Positions 8,359 to 16,081 of a stretch of 64,000 bases of DNA are shown one piece after another. The notes beneath the pieces are model-generated. The model did no database searches and was not told the DNA's origin. It saw only the letters and a list, made by a program, of their open reading frames with translations. Within the stretch, counting starts at the first letter, position 1; each line of letters opens with the position of its first letter. Both the position numbers and the translations under genes were made by a program. Source of the DNA: Pantoea nemavictus (GTDB lineage: Bacteria > Pseudomonadota > Gammaproteobacteria > Enterobacterales > Enterobacteriaceae); NCBI RefSeq assembly GCF_037479095.1, contig NZ_JBBGZW010000002.1:124001-188000 (forward strand). The letters are read 5' to 3'.

Positions 8359-9350
8359 GGCGTCTCTCCGTAGGGATAAAAGCAGGCGATTTGCGACAGA
8401 TGGCTGAACTGCATGTCGGGCTGATGTTGGCGGCAGCGCTCGGTAACATGTGGGCAGCGTGGATGGAACGCGCAGCCGCCCGGCAGCGAATTGAGGCGCG
8501 GCATGGCGCCATCAATCTGCGACAGGAATTCATGGCGTTCGCGCATCGAGGGAATCGAGTTGATCAGACCGCGCGTATAGGGGTGTTTAGGGGCACGAAT
8601 CACCTCCGCGACCGGGCCCATCTCGACAATCCGTCCGGCATACAGCACCGCGACTCGCGAGCACACATCCGCCACCACGCCCATGTCATGGGTAATCAGC
8701 ATCACCGCCGTGCCATGCTGCTGGCAGAGACGTTTTAGCACCCGTAACACCTGCGCCTGCACCGATACATCCAGCGCGGTCGTAGGTTCATCGGCGATCA
8801 CGAGCTGCGGATCAACGCAGAGCGCCAGCGCGATGACGACACGCTGACGCATCCCGCCGGAGAGCTGGTGAGGATACTGTTCCATACGCTGCGCTGGGCT
8901 GCTCATGCCAACTTCGGTGAGTAGCGTAATCGCCCGTTCACGGGCCTCGGCGGCGGAGAGCGGCAAGTGCGTGCGGATGGTTTCGGTTAGCTGCTGGCCA
9001 ATAGTCAGCACCGGATTGAGACTGGTGAGCGGATCCTGGAAAATACAGCTGATGGCTTTGCCGCGCAGCTTACGGCGCGCATTATCATCGAGGTTATCGA
9101 TGCGCTGCCCCTGAAACCAAATCTCACCCTGTTTAACTCGTCCTGGCTCTTGCAATAGCCCGCTGATGGCGGCGCCGGTCAGGGATTTCCCCGCGCCGGA
9201 TTCACCCACCATGCCCAGCACTTCGCCCGGCTGCATGGTGAGCGAGAGGTTATGGATCGCCTGCAAATTTCCTTTCCGGTGCAGAAATTCAATACTCAGA
9301 TCGCGAACGTCAAGCAACGTCTCGCTGGCTGTCTGGCTCTGCTGTGCCAT
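8355..9350 (-). CDS. Oligopeptide/dipeptide-type ABC ATPase (DppD-like)
   Basis: A 331-residue ATP-binding subunit with Walker A GESGAGKSL, signature LSGGMRQRVVIALAL and Walker B LVIADEPTTALDVS. The C-terminal segment contains CAFHPRCPHVTERC, typical of this class. It pairs with the ATPase at 7351. A 9-bp gap separates it from the permease at 9360. Confidence 0.9.
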   Translation of the reverse strand: MAQQSQTASETLLDVRDLSIEFLHRKGNLQAIHNLSLTMQPGEVLGMVGESGAGKSLTGAAISGLLQEPGRVKQGEIWFQGQRIDNLDDNARRKLRGKAISCIFQDPLTSLNPVLTIGQQLTETIRTHLPLSAAEARERAITLLTEVGMSSPAQRMEQYPHQLSGGMRQRVVIALALCVDPQLVIADEPTTALDVSVQAQVLRVLKRLCQQHGTAVMLITHDMGVVADVCSRVAVLYAGRIVEMGPVAEVIRAPKHPYTRGLINSIPSMRERHEFLSQIDGAMPRLNSLPGGCAFHPRCPHVTERCRQHQPDMQFSHLSQIACFYPYGETP

Positions 9351-9359
9351 GGCGCGCTC

Positions 9360-10328
9360 CTAACGTAATTTCGGGTTAAGGGCGTCCAGCAACCAATCGC
9401 CCAACATGTTGAATGAGAGAGAAAGGATCACCAGCAGCGCGGCTGGGAAAGCCACAATCCACCACTGTCCGGAGAACAGGTACTGATTGCCTTCGTTGAT
9501 TAAGGTGCCCAGCGAAGGTTGATCTGGCGGCATCCCCACGCCGAGAAACGACAGCGTGGCCTCGGTCAGAATCGCTACGCCGAGGTGCAGCGTTGCCATC
9601 ACCAGCACCGGACGCAGAACGTTCGGTACAATGTGGCGCAGCATGATGTGGATATGATGCGCACCGCTGATGCGCGAGGCCATAACATATTCCCGCCCTT
9701 TCTCCAGCATCGTCAGGCCGCGCACCGTACGCGCATATTGCATCCAGCCGGTCAGCGCAATCGCGCCGGTGAGGATCGCCGGGGCAAAGTGCCCCATCAA
9801 TTCTTTCGGGATCACCACCCGAGCCACGCCGCTGACCAGCAGCGTGAACATAATGGTGGGAATACTCAGCATGGCATCGGCAAAGCGCATGATCAGCGTA
9901 TCGACTAAACCGCCGAAGTAACCGCTCAACACGCCGAGCGCCACGCCTAGCATCACCGACAGCAGCACGCTAATCCCGCCAATGATCAATGAGATATTCA
10001 GGCCATACAGCATCAGCGAGAGAATATCGCGCCCCTGTACATCAGTACCCAGCCAGAAGCGCGCATCGCCGCCGCTCATCCACGATGGCTGTAACTCTGA
10101 ATCCATCAGGTCAAAACTGGTGGTATCAAACACATTGTGCGGCGCAATCCAGTGGCTGGTGATTGAGCACAGCAGGATGATCAGGCAGCAGCTGAAGGCC
10201 ACCACGGTACTTTTGCTGCGCCAGAACAGCCACAGCAGATCGCTGTCGGTGAAGGCTCGCCACTGCTGAGCCAGCCGGGTACGCCGCCGCACGGGCGCGA
10301 CCGCAGGAGGAAAATTATCGTTAATCAT
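9360..10328 (-). CDS. Peptide-type ABC permease (DppC-like)
   Basis: A 322-residue inner-membrane permease. It has a cytoplasmic N-terminus with one membrane segment at about residues 40-60, then the BPD_transp_1 domain. The EAA loop is recognisable in the region with EYVMASRISGAHHIHIMLRHIVPN. The large periplasmic loop after the first segment is typical of DppC/OppC. It lies 9 bp downstream of its partner permease gene and functions with it. Confidence 0.9.
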   Translation of the reverse strand: MINDNFPPAVAPVRRRTRLAQQWRAFTDSDLLWLFWRSKSTVVAFSCCLIILLCSITSHWIAPHNVFDTTSFDLMDSELQPSWMSGGDARFWLGTDVQGRDILSLMLYGLNISLIIGGISVLLSVMLGVALGVLSGYFGGLVDTLIMRFADAMLSIPTIMFTLLVSGVARVVIPKELMGHFAPAILTGAIALTGWMQYARTVRGLTMLEKGREYVMASRISGAHHIHIMLRHIVPNVLRPVLVMATLHLGVAILTEATLSFLGVGMPPDQPSLGTLINEGNQYLFSGQWWIVAFPAALLVILSLSFNMLGDWLLDALNPKLR

Positions 10329-10337
10329 GGCAACTCC

Positions 10338-11300
10338 TTACTGAGCCCGCATGCGCGGGTCGATCAGGTAATACAACAGATCAACCAGGGTGTTGATCAC
10401 GATAAAAATCAGGGCGGTAAACAGCAGGTAGCCGGAAAGCACCGGCACATCGACGAAGTTAATCGACTGAATCAGCAGCAATCCCATTCCCGGCCACTGA
10501 AACACCGTTTCGATCACGATAGCAAAGGCGATCAGTCCGCCAATCTGCAAACCAATCACCGTTACCACCGGTAATAAGGCGTTCCTCAGCGCATGACGAA
10601 ACCAGATGCGGTAGTTTTCAATGCCGCGAGCGCGGGCAAACTTGACGTAATCGGACTTCATTACCTCGAGCATTTCGGTGCGAATCAGTCGCATGATGAT
10701 GGTCACCATCGACAGTCCCAGCGACAGCGCCGGCAGCACAATAGAGTGCCAGCCAGAAGCAGTTAATAACCCGGTACGCCAGAAACCAAGCTTCACGACG
10801 TCGCCACGGCCGCTGGAAGGGAACCATCCCAGCCAAACGGAGAAGACGATAATCAGGATGATGCCGGTGAGAAACCACGGCAGAGAAACGCCAATCAGCG
10901 ACAGGATCTGCACCCCTTCTTTCAGCAGTTTGTTACGGCTGATGGCAGACCAGACGCCAAGCGGAAAACCGATCGCCATTGCCAGCACCACCGAAACAAA
11001 CACCAGCTCCAGCGTGGCGGGCAAGCGCTCCATAATCAGTTGAAATACCGAAACCTGGTTGTAGTAAGAGATGCCAAAATTGCCGTGCAGCAGGCGCGTA
11101 ATGTAGTGCCAGAACTGCATAATTACCGGGTCGTTGAGACCGAGGCTGGTGCGCAATGCCGCGCGTTCGACTTCGGTTGCGCTCTCGGGCAGCATGCTGG
11201 CAACCGGGTCGCCAAGGTACTGAAACAGAATAAAAGACAGCAGCGCGACGCCCGCCAGCAACACCAGCGCCTGCAGTAACTTGCGCACAAAAAAAACCAT
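10338..11300 (-). CDS. Peptide-type ABC permease (DppB-like)
   Basis: A 320-residue inner-membrane permease with an N-terminal membrane segment (about residues 9-30), the family's LGLNDPVIMQFWHY periplasmic region and a BPD_transp_1 domain. The EAA loop is near KSDYVKFARARGIENYRIWFRHALRN. It starts after a 70-bp gap behind the binding-protein gene, and that gap holds a strong stem-loop (11321-11346). Confidence 0.9.
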   Translation of the reverse strand: MVFFVRKLLQALVLLAGVALLSFILFQYLGDPVASMLPESATEVERAALRTSLGLNDPVIMQFWHYITRLLHGNFGISYYNQVSVFQLIMERLPATLELVFVSVVLAMAIGFPLGVWSAISRNKLLKEGVQILSLIGVSLPWFLTGIILIIVFSVWLGWFPSSGRGDVVKLGFWRTGLLTASGWHSIVLPALSLGLSMVTIIMRLIRTEMLEVMKSDYVKFARARGIENYRIWFRHALRNALLPVVTVIGLQIGGLIAFAIVIETVFQWPGMGLLLIQSINFVDVPVLSGYLLFTALIFIVINTLVDLLYYLIDPRMRAQ

Positions 11301-11320
11301 AACGGCCTCCTGACTTCAAC

Positions 11321-11346
11321 GCGGCGCGATTGGCACTTCGCGCCGC
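11321..11346 (-). repeat. Stem-loop between binding protein and permease genes
   Basis: GCGGCGCGA (11321-11329) pairs perfectly with TCGCGCCGC (11338-11346) around an 8-nt loop, next to a GTAG tag read on the minus strand. It belongs to the short palindromic GTAG family seen elsewhere in this window. Its place after the binding-protein stop fits a 3' mRNA stabiliser or attenuator that lets the binding protein outnumber the membrane subunits. Confidence 0.6.
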
Positions 11347-11370
11347 TACGCTACGTGCATGTATTAAAAA

Positions 11371-12957
11371 TTACTGACTGACTTTGCCGTACCACAGACG
11401 CTGAACGTTATCCGGCGTCTGTTTTAGCGTCAGCTTTTTGCTCATCGCCCAGACGGTGGGTTCAAAGTGCATCGGCAGATAGGGCAGGTCTTTATTCGCC
11501 AGCGCCACCGCCTGACTCAGCATGATAAGACGCTTCGTGTTATCCAGCTCGCCGACCGAGTCGTCGATCAGCTTGTCGGCCGCCGGATTGCTGTAGCGGG
11601 GAATATTGAAGGTGCCGAGACTTTTCCCGTTGCTGGTGTGCAGCAGCTGCACCGCCACGCTGTAGGGATCCATAATTGGCAGGTTGGCCCAGCCCAAAAC
11701 GCCGACATCGGTACGACCATTCACCAGAATCGGGTCATAGACGCTGGCCGGATGCACGTTCAATGCCGCTTTCACGCCAATTTTTGACCAGTAACTCTGC
11801 ACCGCCTGACACCATTGGGCGGCATTGATGTAGGTGCCTTCCGGGCAATCAAAGTTGAGGTTGAAACCTTGCGCATAGCCCGCTTCTGCCAGCAGCGCTT
11901 TGGCTTTAACCGGGTCATACGGGAAATCGACGCCGGCTTTCGCGTCGTAGCCCGGAATATCCGGCGCCAGATAGTTACTGGTTGGCTTGGTGAGACCGCG
12001 CATCACTTTCTGCGTGATCGCCTCACGATTGATGGCCATATAGAGCGCCTGGCGCACGCGGATATCTTTCAGCGGGTTGTCCGCTTTGGCGTTTTTAGCA
12101 TTGAGCGTGTCGCGCATGTTCAGCGTCAGATAATCGACGCGCAGCGATGGGCTGACCTGCATCTGCACCGCCGGGTTATTCTGCAATCGCTGAATGTCCT
12201 GCAGGGGAACCGAAGTCACCAGATCGTATTCACCCGCCAGCAGGCCTGAGAGCCGCGTGGCATCGGATGAGATTGGCTTGAAGATGATTTTCTCGATGTT
12301 GGTGGTGCCTGCAGCGGCATTCCACCAGTTTGGATTACGCACCAGCACCATCTGCGTATCGCGCTGACGGCTCTGCAAAATAAACGGTCCGGTGCCGTTG
12401 GTATTATTGGTGGCGTAACCTTCCGTACCCTGGCTGATATCGGTAGGTTTCAGGGCGTTGTGCTCGCTGAGCCACTTCTTATCCATGATCATCACGCCGG
12501 TCAGCTCGTTGATGGCGATACCGGTCTTTTTCACCAGATGAATATCCACGGTGTATTTGTCTACCGCTACCGCATCTTTAATGGTCGACGCGTTGGCACG
12601 AATCCCCGACGCCGGATCCGTCACCCTGGCGACCGAGGCCACCACGTCCTCAGACGTCAGCTCATCGCCATTATGAAACCTCACCCCTTCGCGCAGCTTG
12701 AAGCGCAATGTGGTGTCATCCAGCTGCTGCCAGCTCAGCGCCAGCCACGGCTGAATCTTCAGGTCATTATCGCGCTGTACCAGCGACTCATAGATGTGGT
12801 TCTGGAAAGTTAGTGCCTTGGTGGAGGCGTACGCATCCGGATCCAGCGTCGGGATGTCGGCATCGGTGGCCCAACGCACGACGTTCTCCGCCAGCGCAGC
12901 GTGACTGCTAAGGCCTAACGAACCTGCGACTAACAACGACAGCAAAAGTTGCTTCAT
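11371..12957 (-). CDS. Family 5 extracellular solute-binding protein (DppA-like)
   Basis: A 528-residue periplasmic binding protein. It has a Sec signal peptide (residues 1-23, MKQLLLSLL then SSHAALA as cleavage region) followed by an SBP_bac_5 fold (RWATDADIPTLDPDAY start; LREGVRFHNGDELTSEDVVAS; RVRQALYMAINREAI). It is the first gene of the unit with the DppBCDF-like subunits and three amidohydrolases. The ATTGCTAGCAAT palindrome sits 30 bp upstream of its ATG. The ligand cannot be read from sequence; the operon content suggests a heterocyclic or amide-rich nitrogen compound. Confidence 0.88.
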   Translation of the reverse strand: MKQLLLSLLVAGSLGLSSHAALAENVVRWATDADIPTLDPDAYASTKALTFQNHIYESLVQRDNDLKIQPWLALSWQQLDDTTLRFKLREGVRFHNGDELTSEDVVASVARVTDPASGIRANASTIKDAVAVDKYTVDIHLVKKTGIAINELTGVMIMDKKWLSEHNALKPTDISQGTEGYATNNTNGTGPFILQSRQRDTQMVLVRNPNWWNAAAGTTNIEKIIFKPISSDATRLSGLLAGEYDLVTSVPLQDIQRLQNNPAVQMQVSPSLRVDYLTLNMRDTLNAKNAKADNPLKDIRVRQALYMAINREAITQKVMRGLTKPTSNYLAPDIPGYDAKAGVDFPYDPVKAKALLAEAGYAQGFNLNFDCPEGTYINAAQWCQAVQSYWSKIGVKAALNVHPASVYDPILVNGRTDVGVLGWANLPIMDPYSVAVQLLHTSNGKSLGTFNIPRYSNPAADKLIDDSVGELDNTKRLIMLSQAVALANKDLPYLPMHFEPTVWAMSKKLTLKQTPDNVQRLWYGKVSQ

Positions 12958-12986
12958 TATTTATCCCTCATCAATATGCTAGAGTT

Positions 12987-12998
12987 ATTGCTAGCAAT
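12987..12998. promoter_or_regulatory. Operator candidate ATTGCTAGCAAT (binding-protein promoter)
   Basis: A perfect 12-bp palindrome 30 bp upstream of the binding-protein start. The identical 12-mer occurs at 14465-14476, upstream of the deacetylase. The form ATTG-N4-CAAT resembles operators of FCD-type GntR regulators, and such a regulator is encoded at the end of this operon. Confidence 0.6.
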
Positions 12999-13060
12999 GC
13001 ATGCAAAGCCAATGCCAGTTCATTTTTGTTCTTCATATCACGGCGATTAGGTGGAAAAAG

Positions 13061-13465
13061 CTACGCCTGCTGATTGAGCTCCGGAGCCAGAATCCACTCG
13101 GCGCTGTCGTTCCAGACATCCATTTTGGTAATCTGCCCTGCAACCACCTCATAGCGATCGAGATAGCGATTACCGGCGAACTCGCGGCCGTCCGGCCACA
13201 CGCCATAGAGAAAGCCGGTACAGTAGACCACCACATGGCCCGGGCTTTTCTCCATCCAGTCAAACTCACCAAGCTGCTTCTTAACCCATTGATAACGCGC
13301 GGCGTTAAAGGCGGTGACGCCGTGAACCGTTGGCATCACCCGCTTACCTGTAAAGGTAATCAGCACCTCAGGCGACATCAGTGCTGCGGCGCGGTCTGGA
13401 TCGGGCGCCATTGACGCTGCCAGAAACGCTTTCACAATCTCTACTTCTTCAGGTGCTACCGACAT
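13061..13465 (-). CDS. NTF2/SnoaL-like protein
   Basis: A 134-residue protein with the cystatin-like alpha+beta fold of the NTF2/SnoaL superfamily: N-terminal helices (EEVEIVKAFLAASMAPDPDRAAALMSP), then the curved sheet including GVWPDGREFAGNRYLDRYEV. Members act as small isomerases, hydrolases or dehydratases, or as ligand carriers. The ATG at 13465 has GGGAGAG upstream, so a longer frame from 13549 is rejected. It overlaps the end of the deacetylase gene by 10 bp, so the two are co-transcribed. Specific reaction unknown. Confidence 0.7.
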   Translation of the reverse strand: MSVAPEEVEIVKAFLAASMAPDPDRAAALMSPEVLITFTGKRVMPTVHGVTAFNAARYQWVKKQLGEFDWMEKSPGHVVVYCTGFLYGVWPDGREFAGNRYLDRYEVVAGQITKMDVWNDSAEWILAPELNQQA

Positions 13466-14394
13466 ACTTGCTCTCCCGTGGCTAAGGTATTGGCTGTTGC
13501 AGAAATATTGAGTGAATGGGCGGCAATCGCGCCCGGCGTGGTAAGCCATACGTCTTCACACTGCGCGATAATTTTTTGCAGCGTCTGCCGCAGATGGTGC
13601 AGGCGGAAAGGCTGACCAACAATGTAAGGATGCAGCGCAATGCCCATCACCTGCGGACGCTGCTCGGCGCGCTGTTTCATCTCGATGAACTGGCTCTCGA
13701 TCATGCTGCAAAAGGTTTCAATCGAGGTGCCGTTTGGAATGATGGTGGGAATATCATTGATCTCCTGCGGATAAGGCACCGAGAGCAGATCGCCGTGCGA
13801 GGTTTGCAGTGCGACGGGACGATCGTCATGCGCCCAGTTCAGCGTGTAACTGAAGCCGTTCTGTCGCAGCAGGTCTGGCGTATCGTGGCTCTCTGAGATC
13901 CACGGCGATAACCACCCCGCTACCGGCCGTTGCTGATAGGCGCTCAGTCGCTGCTGGCAACGGGCGATCAGCGCATATTCATCTTCACGGCTAAGTTCGC
14001 CCTGGCGCTGCGAGTTGGTATGACCGTGCCCAATCAGCTCACTACCGGGCAAGCTAACCCAGCGATCGAGCAGCTGGGGGCAGTAATCGAGAATGGAGGT
14101 GTTAGCGATCACCGCCGGTGGAATACCGAGCTCGGCAAACAGATCGGCCAGATACCAGCCACCGACCCGATTACCGTAGTCGCGCCACGCATAGTTCAGC
14201 ACATCGAGACGATTTGCCCCTTGTGACAGCTTCGCGCCCTCCGGCATACCAAAGGCAAAATGCTCAAGATTCATAGCGATATACAGCGCCAAACCTTTAC
14301 CCTGCGGCCACACGGGCAAAACCTGATGCTCAATGGAACTGTAGGCATAACGCTGATGGCTGGCGATATTCCACATAATCTGCGGCGATGACAT
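13456..14394 (-). CDS. Polysaccharide deacetylase-fold hydrolase (PuuE-like)
   Basis: A 312-residue NodB-fold protein. The metal-binding region is represented by IGHGHTNSQ, the central motif by GWLSPWISESHDTPDLL, and the C-terminal His by GIALHPYIVGQP. Its closest known use is in the cofactor-independent allantoinase (PuuE) group, where this fold hydrolyses cyclic ureides. AGGAGG precedes the ATG at 14394; the longer frame to 14475 would run through the operator. Operon context with amidohydrolases supports a role in opening or hydrolysing a nitrogen ring, by inference. Confidence 0.75.
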   Translation of the reverse strand: MSSPQIMWNIASHQRYAYSSIEHQVLPVWPQGKGLALYIAMNLEHFAFGMPEGAKLSQGANRLDVLNYAWRDYGNRVGGWYLADLFAELGIPPAVIANTSILDYCPQLLDRWVSLPGSELIGHGHTNSQRQGELSREDEYALIARCQQRLSAYQQRPVAGWLSPWISESHDTPDLLRQNGFSYTLNWAHDDRPVALQTSHGDLLSVPYPQEINDIPTIIPNGTSIETFCSMIESQFIEMKQRAEQRPQVMGIALHPYIVGQPFRLHHLRQTLQKIIAQCEDVWLTTPGAIAAHSLNISATANTLATGEQVCR

Positions 14395-14464
14395 TACGGC
14401 CTCCTGAATTAACACACCTGTAGCGATGGAAGGAGTAAAGCAAGTGGCATGCCACACTAGCCAA

Positions 14465-14476
14465 ATTGCTAGCAAT
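14465..14476. promoter_or_regulatory. Operator candidate ATTGCTAGCAAT (deacetylase promoter)
   Basis: The same perfect 12-bp palindrome as at 12987-12998, 71 bp upstream of the deacetylase ATG. CTAGC at 14457 adds a second half-site next to it. Two copies of one palindrome ahead of the two units of the cluster point to common control. Confidence 0.6.
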
Positions 14477-14762
14477 ATTTCTGGTGCAGCAAGTAGTGAC
14501 GCGATTCAGGGTGGTAAACAGGCTTAGAACAGATGAAGCAGATGGCCATTTTTAGCAGAGAACAATGATTGAAATGTGAGCTAATGGTGCACTCTTTGCC
14601 CTGAAAACGAGCAAGTGGAACCGAAGACCTGGCGTTGCTGTCGTGCTCCAATCCCTTTAAAGCGTCAAGGTGTTGGTCTTCCAGGCATGAAAATAATCTG
14701 TGATTAAACCTGCACTTTCACTATTGATTGCTGGTTAACTGCGCACCACGAGGCGCAGAATG

Positions 14763-14792
14763 GAATATATAACCATACATGAATATATATTC
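14763..14792. promoter_or_regulatory. AT-rich inverted and direct repeat before the TIM-barrel gene
   Basis: GAATATAT (14763-14770) is repeated inverted as ATATATTC (14785-14792) and directly at 14781-14788, 18 bp on. It ends 29 bp upstream of the ATG at 14822, in the expected promoter or operator position. No regulator can be assigned. Confidence 0.35.
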
Positions 14793-14821
14793 AACCATCA
14801 ATCCTCTGAGGAGCAGGCCCT

Positions 14822-15814
14822 ATGAGTAGCTATACGTATCCGAAATTCGGTGCCGGATTATGGCACTTTGCCAACTATATCGATCGCTACGCCGTTGACG
14901 GTTACGGGCCTGCACTGAGTACGCTCGATCAGATCAAACTCGCCGGCAGCGTTGAAGACCTCTCTTACGTGGATGTGCCCTATCCGTTTACCGAAGGCGT
15001 GACGGTCGCACAGGTTAAGCAAGCGTTAGCAGATGCCGGATTAAAAGCGATCGGCGTAACACCGGAGATCTATCTGCGCCGTTTCTCCCGCGGTGCCTTC
15101 ACCAACCCTGATGCCGCCATCCGTAAACAAGCGTTTGATTTGATGCATGAAGCCGCCACTGTAGTGCGCGAACTGGGCGCCAATTACGTGAAAGTCTGGC
15201 CGGGACAGGATGGTTGGGATTATCCGTTCCAGGTCGATCATAAAAACCTGTGGAAGATGGCGGTGGACGGCATGCGCGAACTAGCGAGTGCGAATCCTGA
15301 CGTCAAATTTGCCATTGAATATAAGCCACGCGAACCACGGGTAAAAATGACGTGGGATTCTGCAGCGCGCACCCTGCTCGGCATTGAAGATATCGGGCTG
15401 GATAACGTCGGCGTGCTGCTCGATTTCGGCCACGCGCTGTTTGCGGGTGAATCTCCGGCCGACTCCGCGCAGTTGATCATCGATCGCGGTCGTCTGTTTG
15501 GAATGGATGTGAATGACAACCTGCGCGGCTGGGATGACGACTTGGTGGTCGGCACCGTTCATATGACGGAGATTTTTGAGTTCTTCTACGTGTTGAAGAT
15601 CAACAATTGGGATGGCGTGTGGCAACTCGATCAATTCCCATTCCGTGAAGATCATGTCGAAGCCGCCAATCTATCGATTCGTTTCTTAAAACACATCTAT
15701 CGCGCGCTGGATAAACTGGATATCGCCGCCTTACAGGATGCACAGCGTGAACAAAACCCATTGAAAGCCCAACGCATTATTCAAAACGCCCTGTTAACCA
15801 GTATCGAACAATAA
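14822..15814 (+). CDS. Sugar phosphate isomerase/epimerase-type TIM barrel protein
   Basis: A 330-residue AP-endonuclease-2/xylose-isomerase-like TIM barrel. Probable metal and catalytic acids occur at strand ends: [11 protein letters not shown] (Glu), [11 protein letters not shown] (Asp, His), FGMDVNDN and [11 protein letters not shown]. It lacks a signal peptide, so it is cytoplasmic. GAGGAG precedes the ATG. It is followed by a hairpin and then by an orphan sugar-binding protein, so the pair may handle one sugar or polyol, although the hairpin suggests separate transcription. Exact substrate unknown. Confidence 0.7.
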   Translation: MSSYTYPKFGAGLWHFANYIDRYAVDGYGPALSTLDQIKLAGSVEDLSYVDVPYPFTEGVTVAQVKQALADAGLKAIGVTPEIYLRRFSRGAFTNPDAAIRKQAFDLMHEAATVVRELGANYVKVWPGQDGWDYPFQVDHKNLWKMAVDGMRELASANPDVKFAIEYKPREPRVKMTWDSAARTLLGIEDIGLDNVGVLLDFGHALFAGESPADSAQLIIDRGRLFGMDVNDNLRGWDDDLVVGTVHMTEIFEFFYVLKINNWDGVWQLDQFPFREDHVEAANLSIRFLKHIYRALDKLDIAALQDAQREQNPLKAQRIIQNALLTSIEQ

Positions 15815-15820
15815 CCTGTC

Positions 15821-15844
15821 TAGCCCGGCAAGTTTGTCGGGCTA
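15821..15844 (+). terminator. Terminator-like hairpin after the TIM-barrel gene
   Basis: TAGCCCG (15821-15827) pairs with CGGGCTA (15838-15844), starting 6 bp after the stop. A short T-run (ACTTTT) follows about 8 nt later. Confidence 0.55.
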
Positions 15845-15862
15845 ACTGCTACTTTTGTAAAA

Positions 15863-15881
15863 TTTGCACCCGGTTGCAAAA
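15863..15881. promoter_or_regulatory. LacI-type operator, upstream copy
   Basis: TTTGCACCCGGTTGCAAAA is an imperfect palindrome with a central CCGG, the layout of LacI/GalR-family operators. A near-identical copy lies 169 bp downstream, close to a whole number of helical turns, which would suit DNA looping. Confidence 0.6.
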
Positions 15882-16030
15882 ATGGAAGCAGATCGTGATG
15901 ATTTTGTGACCAGGGTGTTAACTTCGCGCTTTGCAGCGTTGACTAATATTCAACCGCATCCGAAAGTGGGAACGCTTAAACGGTAAGCCCTCGCATATCG
16001 AATCTCTTACGTTGGGCTTAATCTCGTTAG

Positions 16031-16050
16031 TTTTGCACCCGGTTGCAAAA
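16031..16050. promoter_or_regulatory. LacI-type operator, start-proximal copy
   Basis: TTTTGCACCCGGTTGCAAAA, 31 bp before the ATG of the sugar-binding protein, repeats the site at 15863. This position would block promoter clearance. It does not match the GTAAGCGMTTWC sites of the LacI protein encoded at 36788, so the regulator is probably elsewhere. Confidence 0.6.
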
Positions 16051-16081
16051 CCATAATAACCTTCCCCTACAGAGATAAAAA

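Larger units (their letters stand above)
14395..14821. other. Non-coding divergent region, 427 bp
   Basis: It holds the start signals of the deacetylase unit (left) and the TIM-barrel gene (right). Visible structures are the 12-bp palindrome GTGGCATGCCAC at 14444-14455, the operator at 14465-14476 and the AT-rich inverted repeat at 14763-14792. I see no gene or transposon remnant that I can support. Confidence 0.6.

Noticed and set aside
14444..14455. Perfect palindrome GTGGCATGCCAC as a second operator of the deacetylase unit
   Set aside because: It is not repeated in the same form at the other promoter of the cluster, so one palindrome by itself may be chance. I mention it only in the region note.
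14469..14651. Minus-strand 60-codon frame rich in Cys and His upstream of the deacetylase
   Set aside because: It has no clear Shine-Dalgarno, runs over the operator palindrome and lies in the promoter region. The Cys/His content hints at a zinc motif, but I cannot support a gene.
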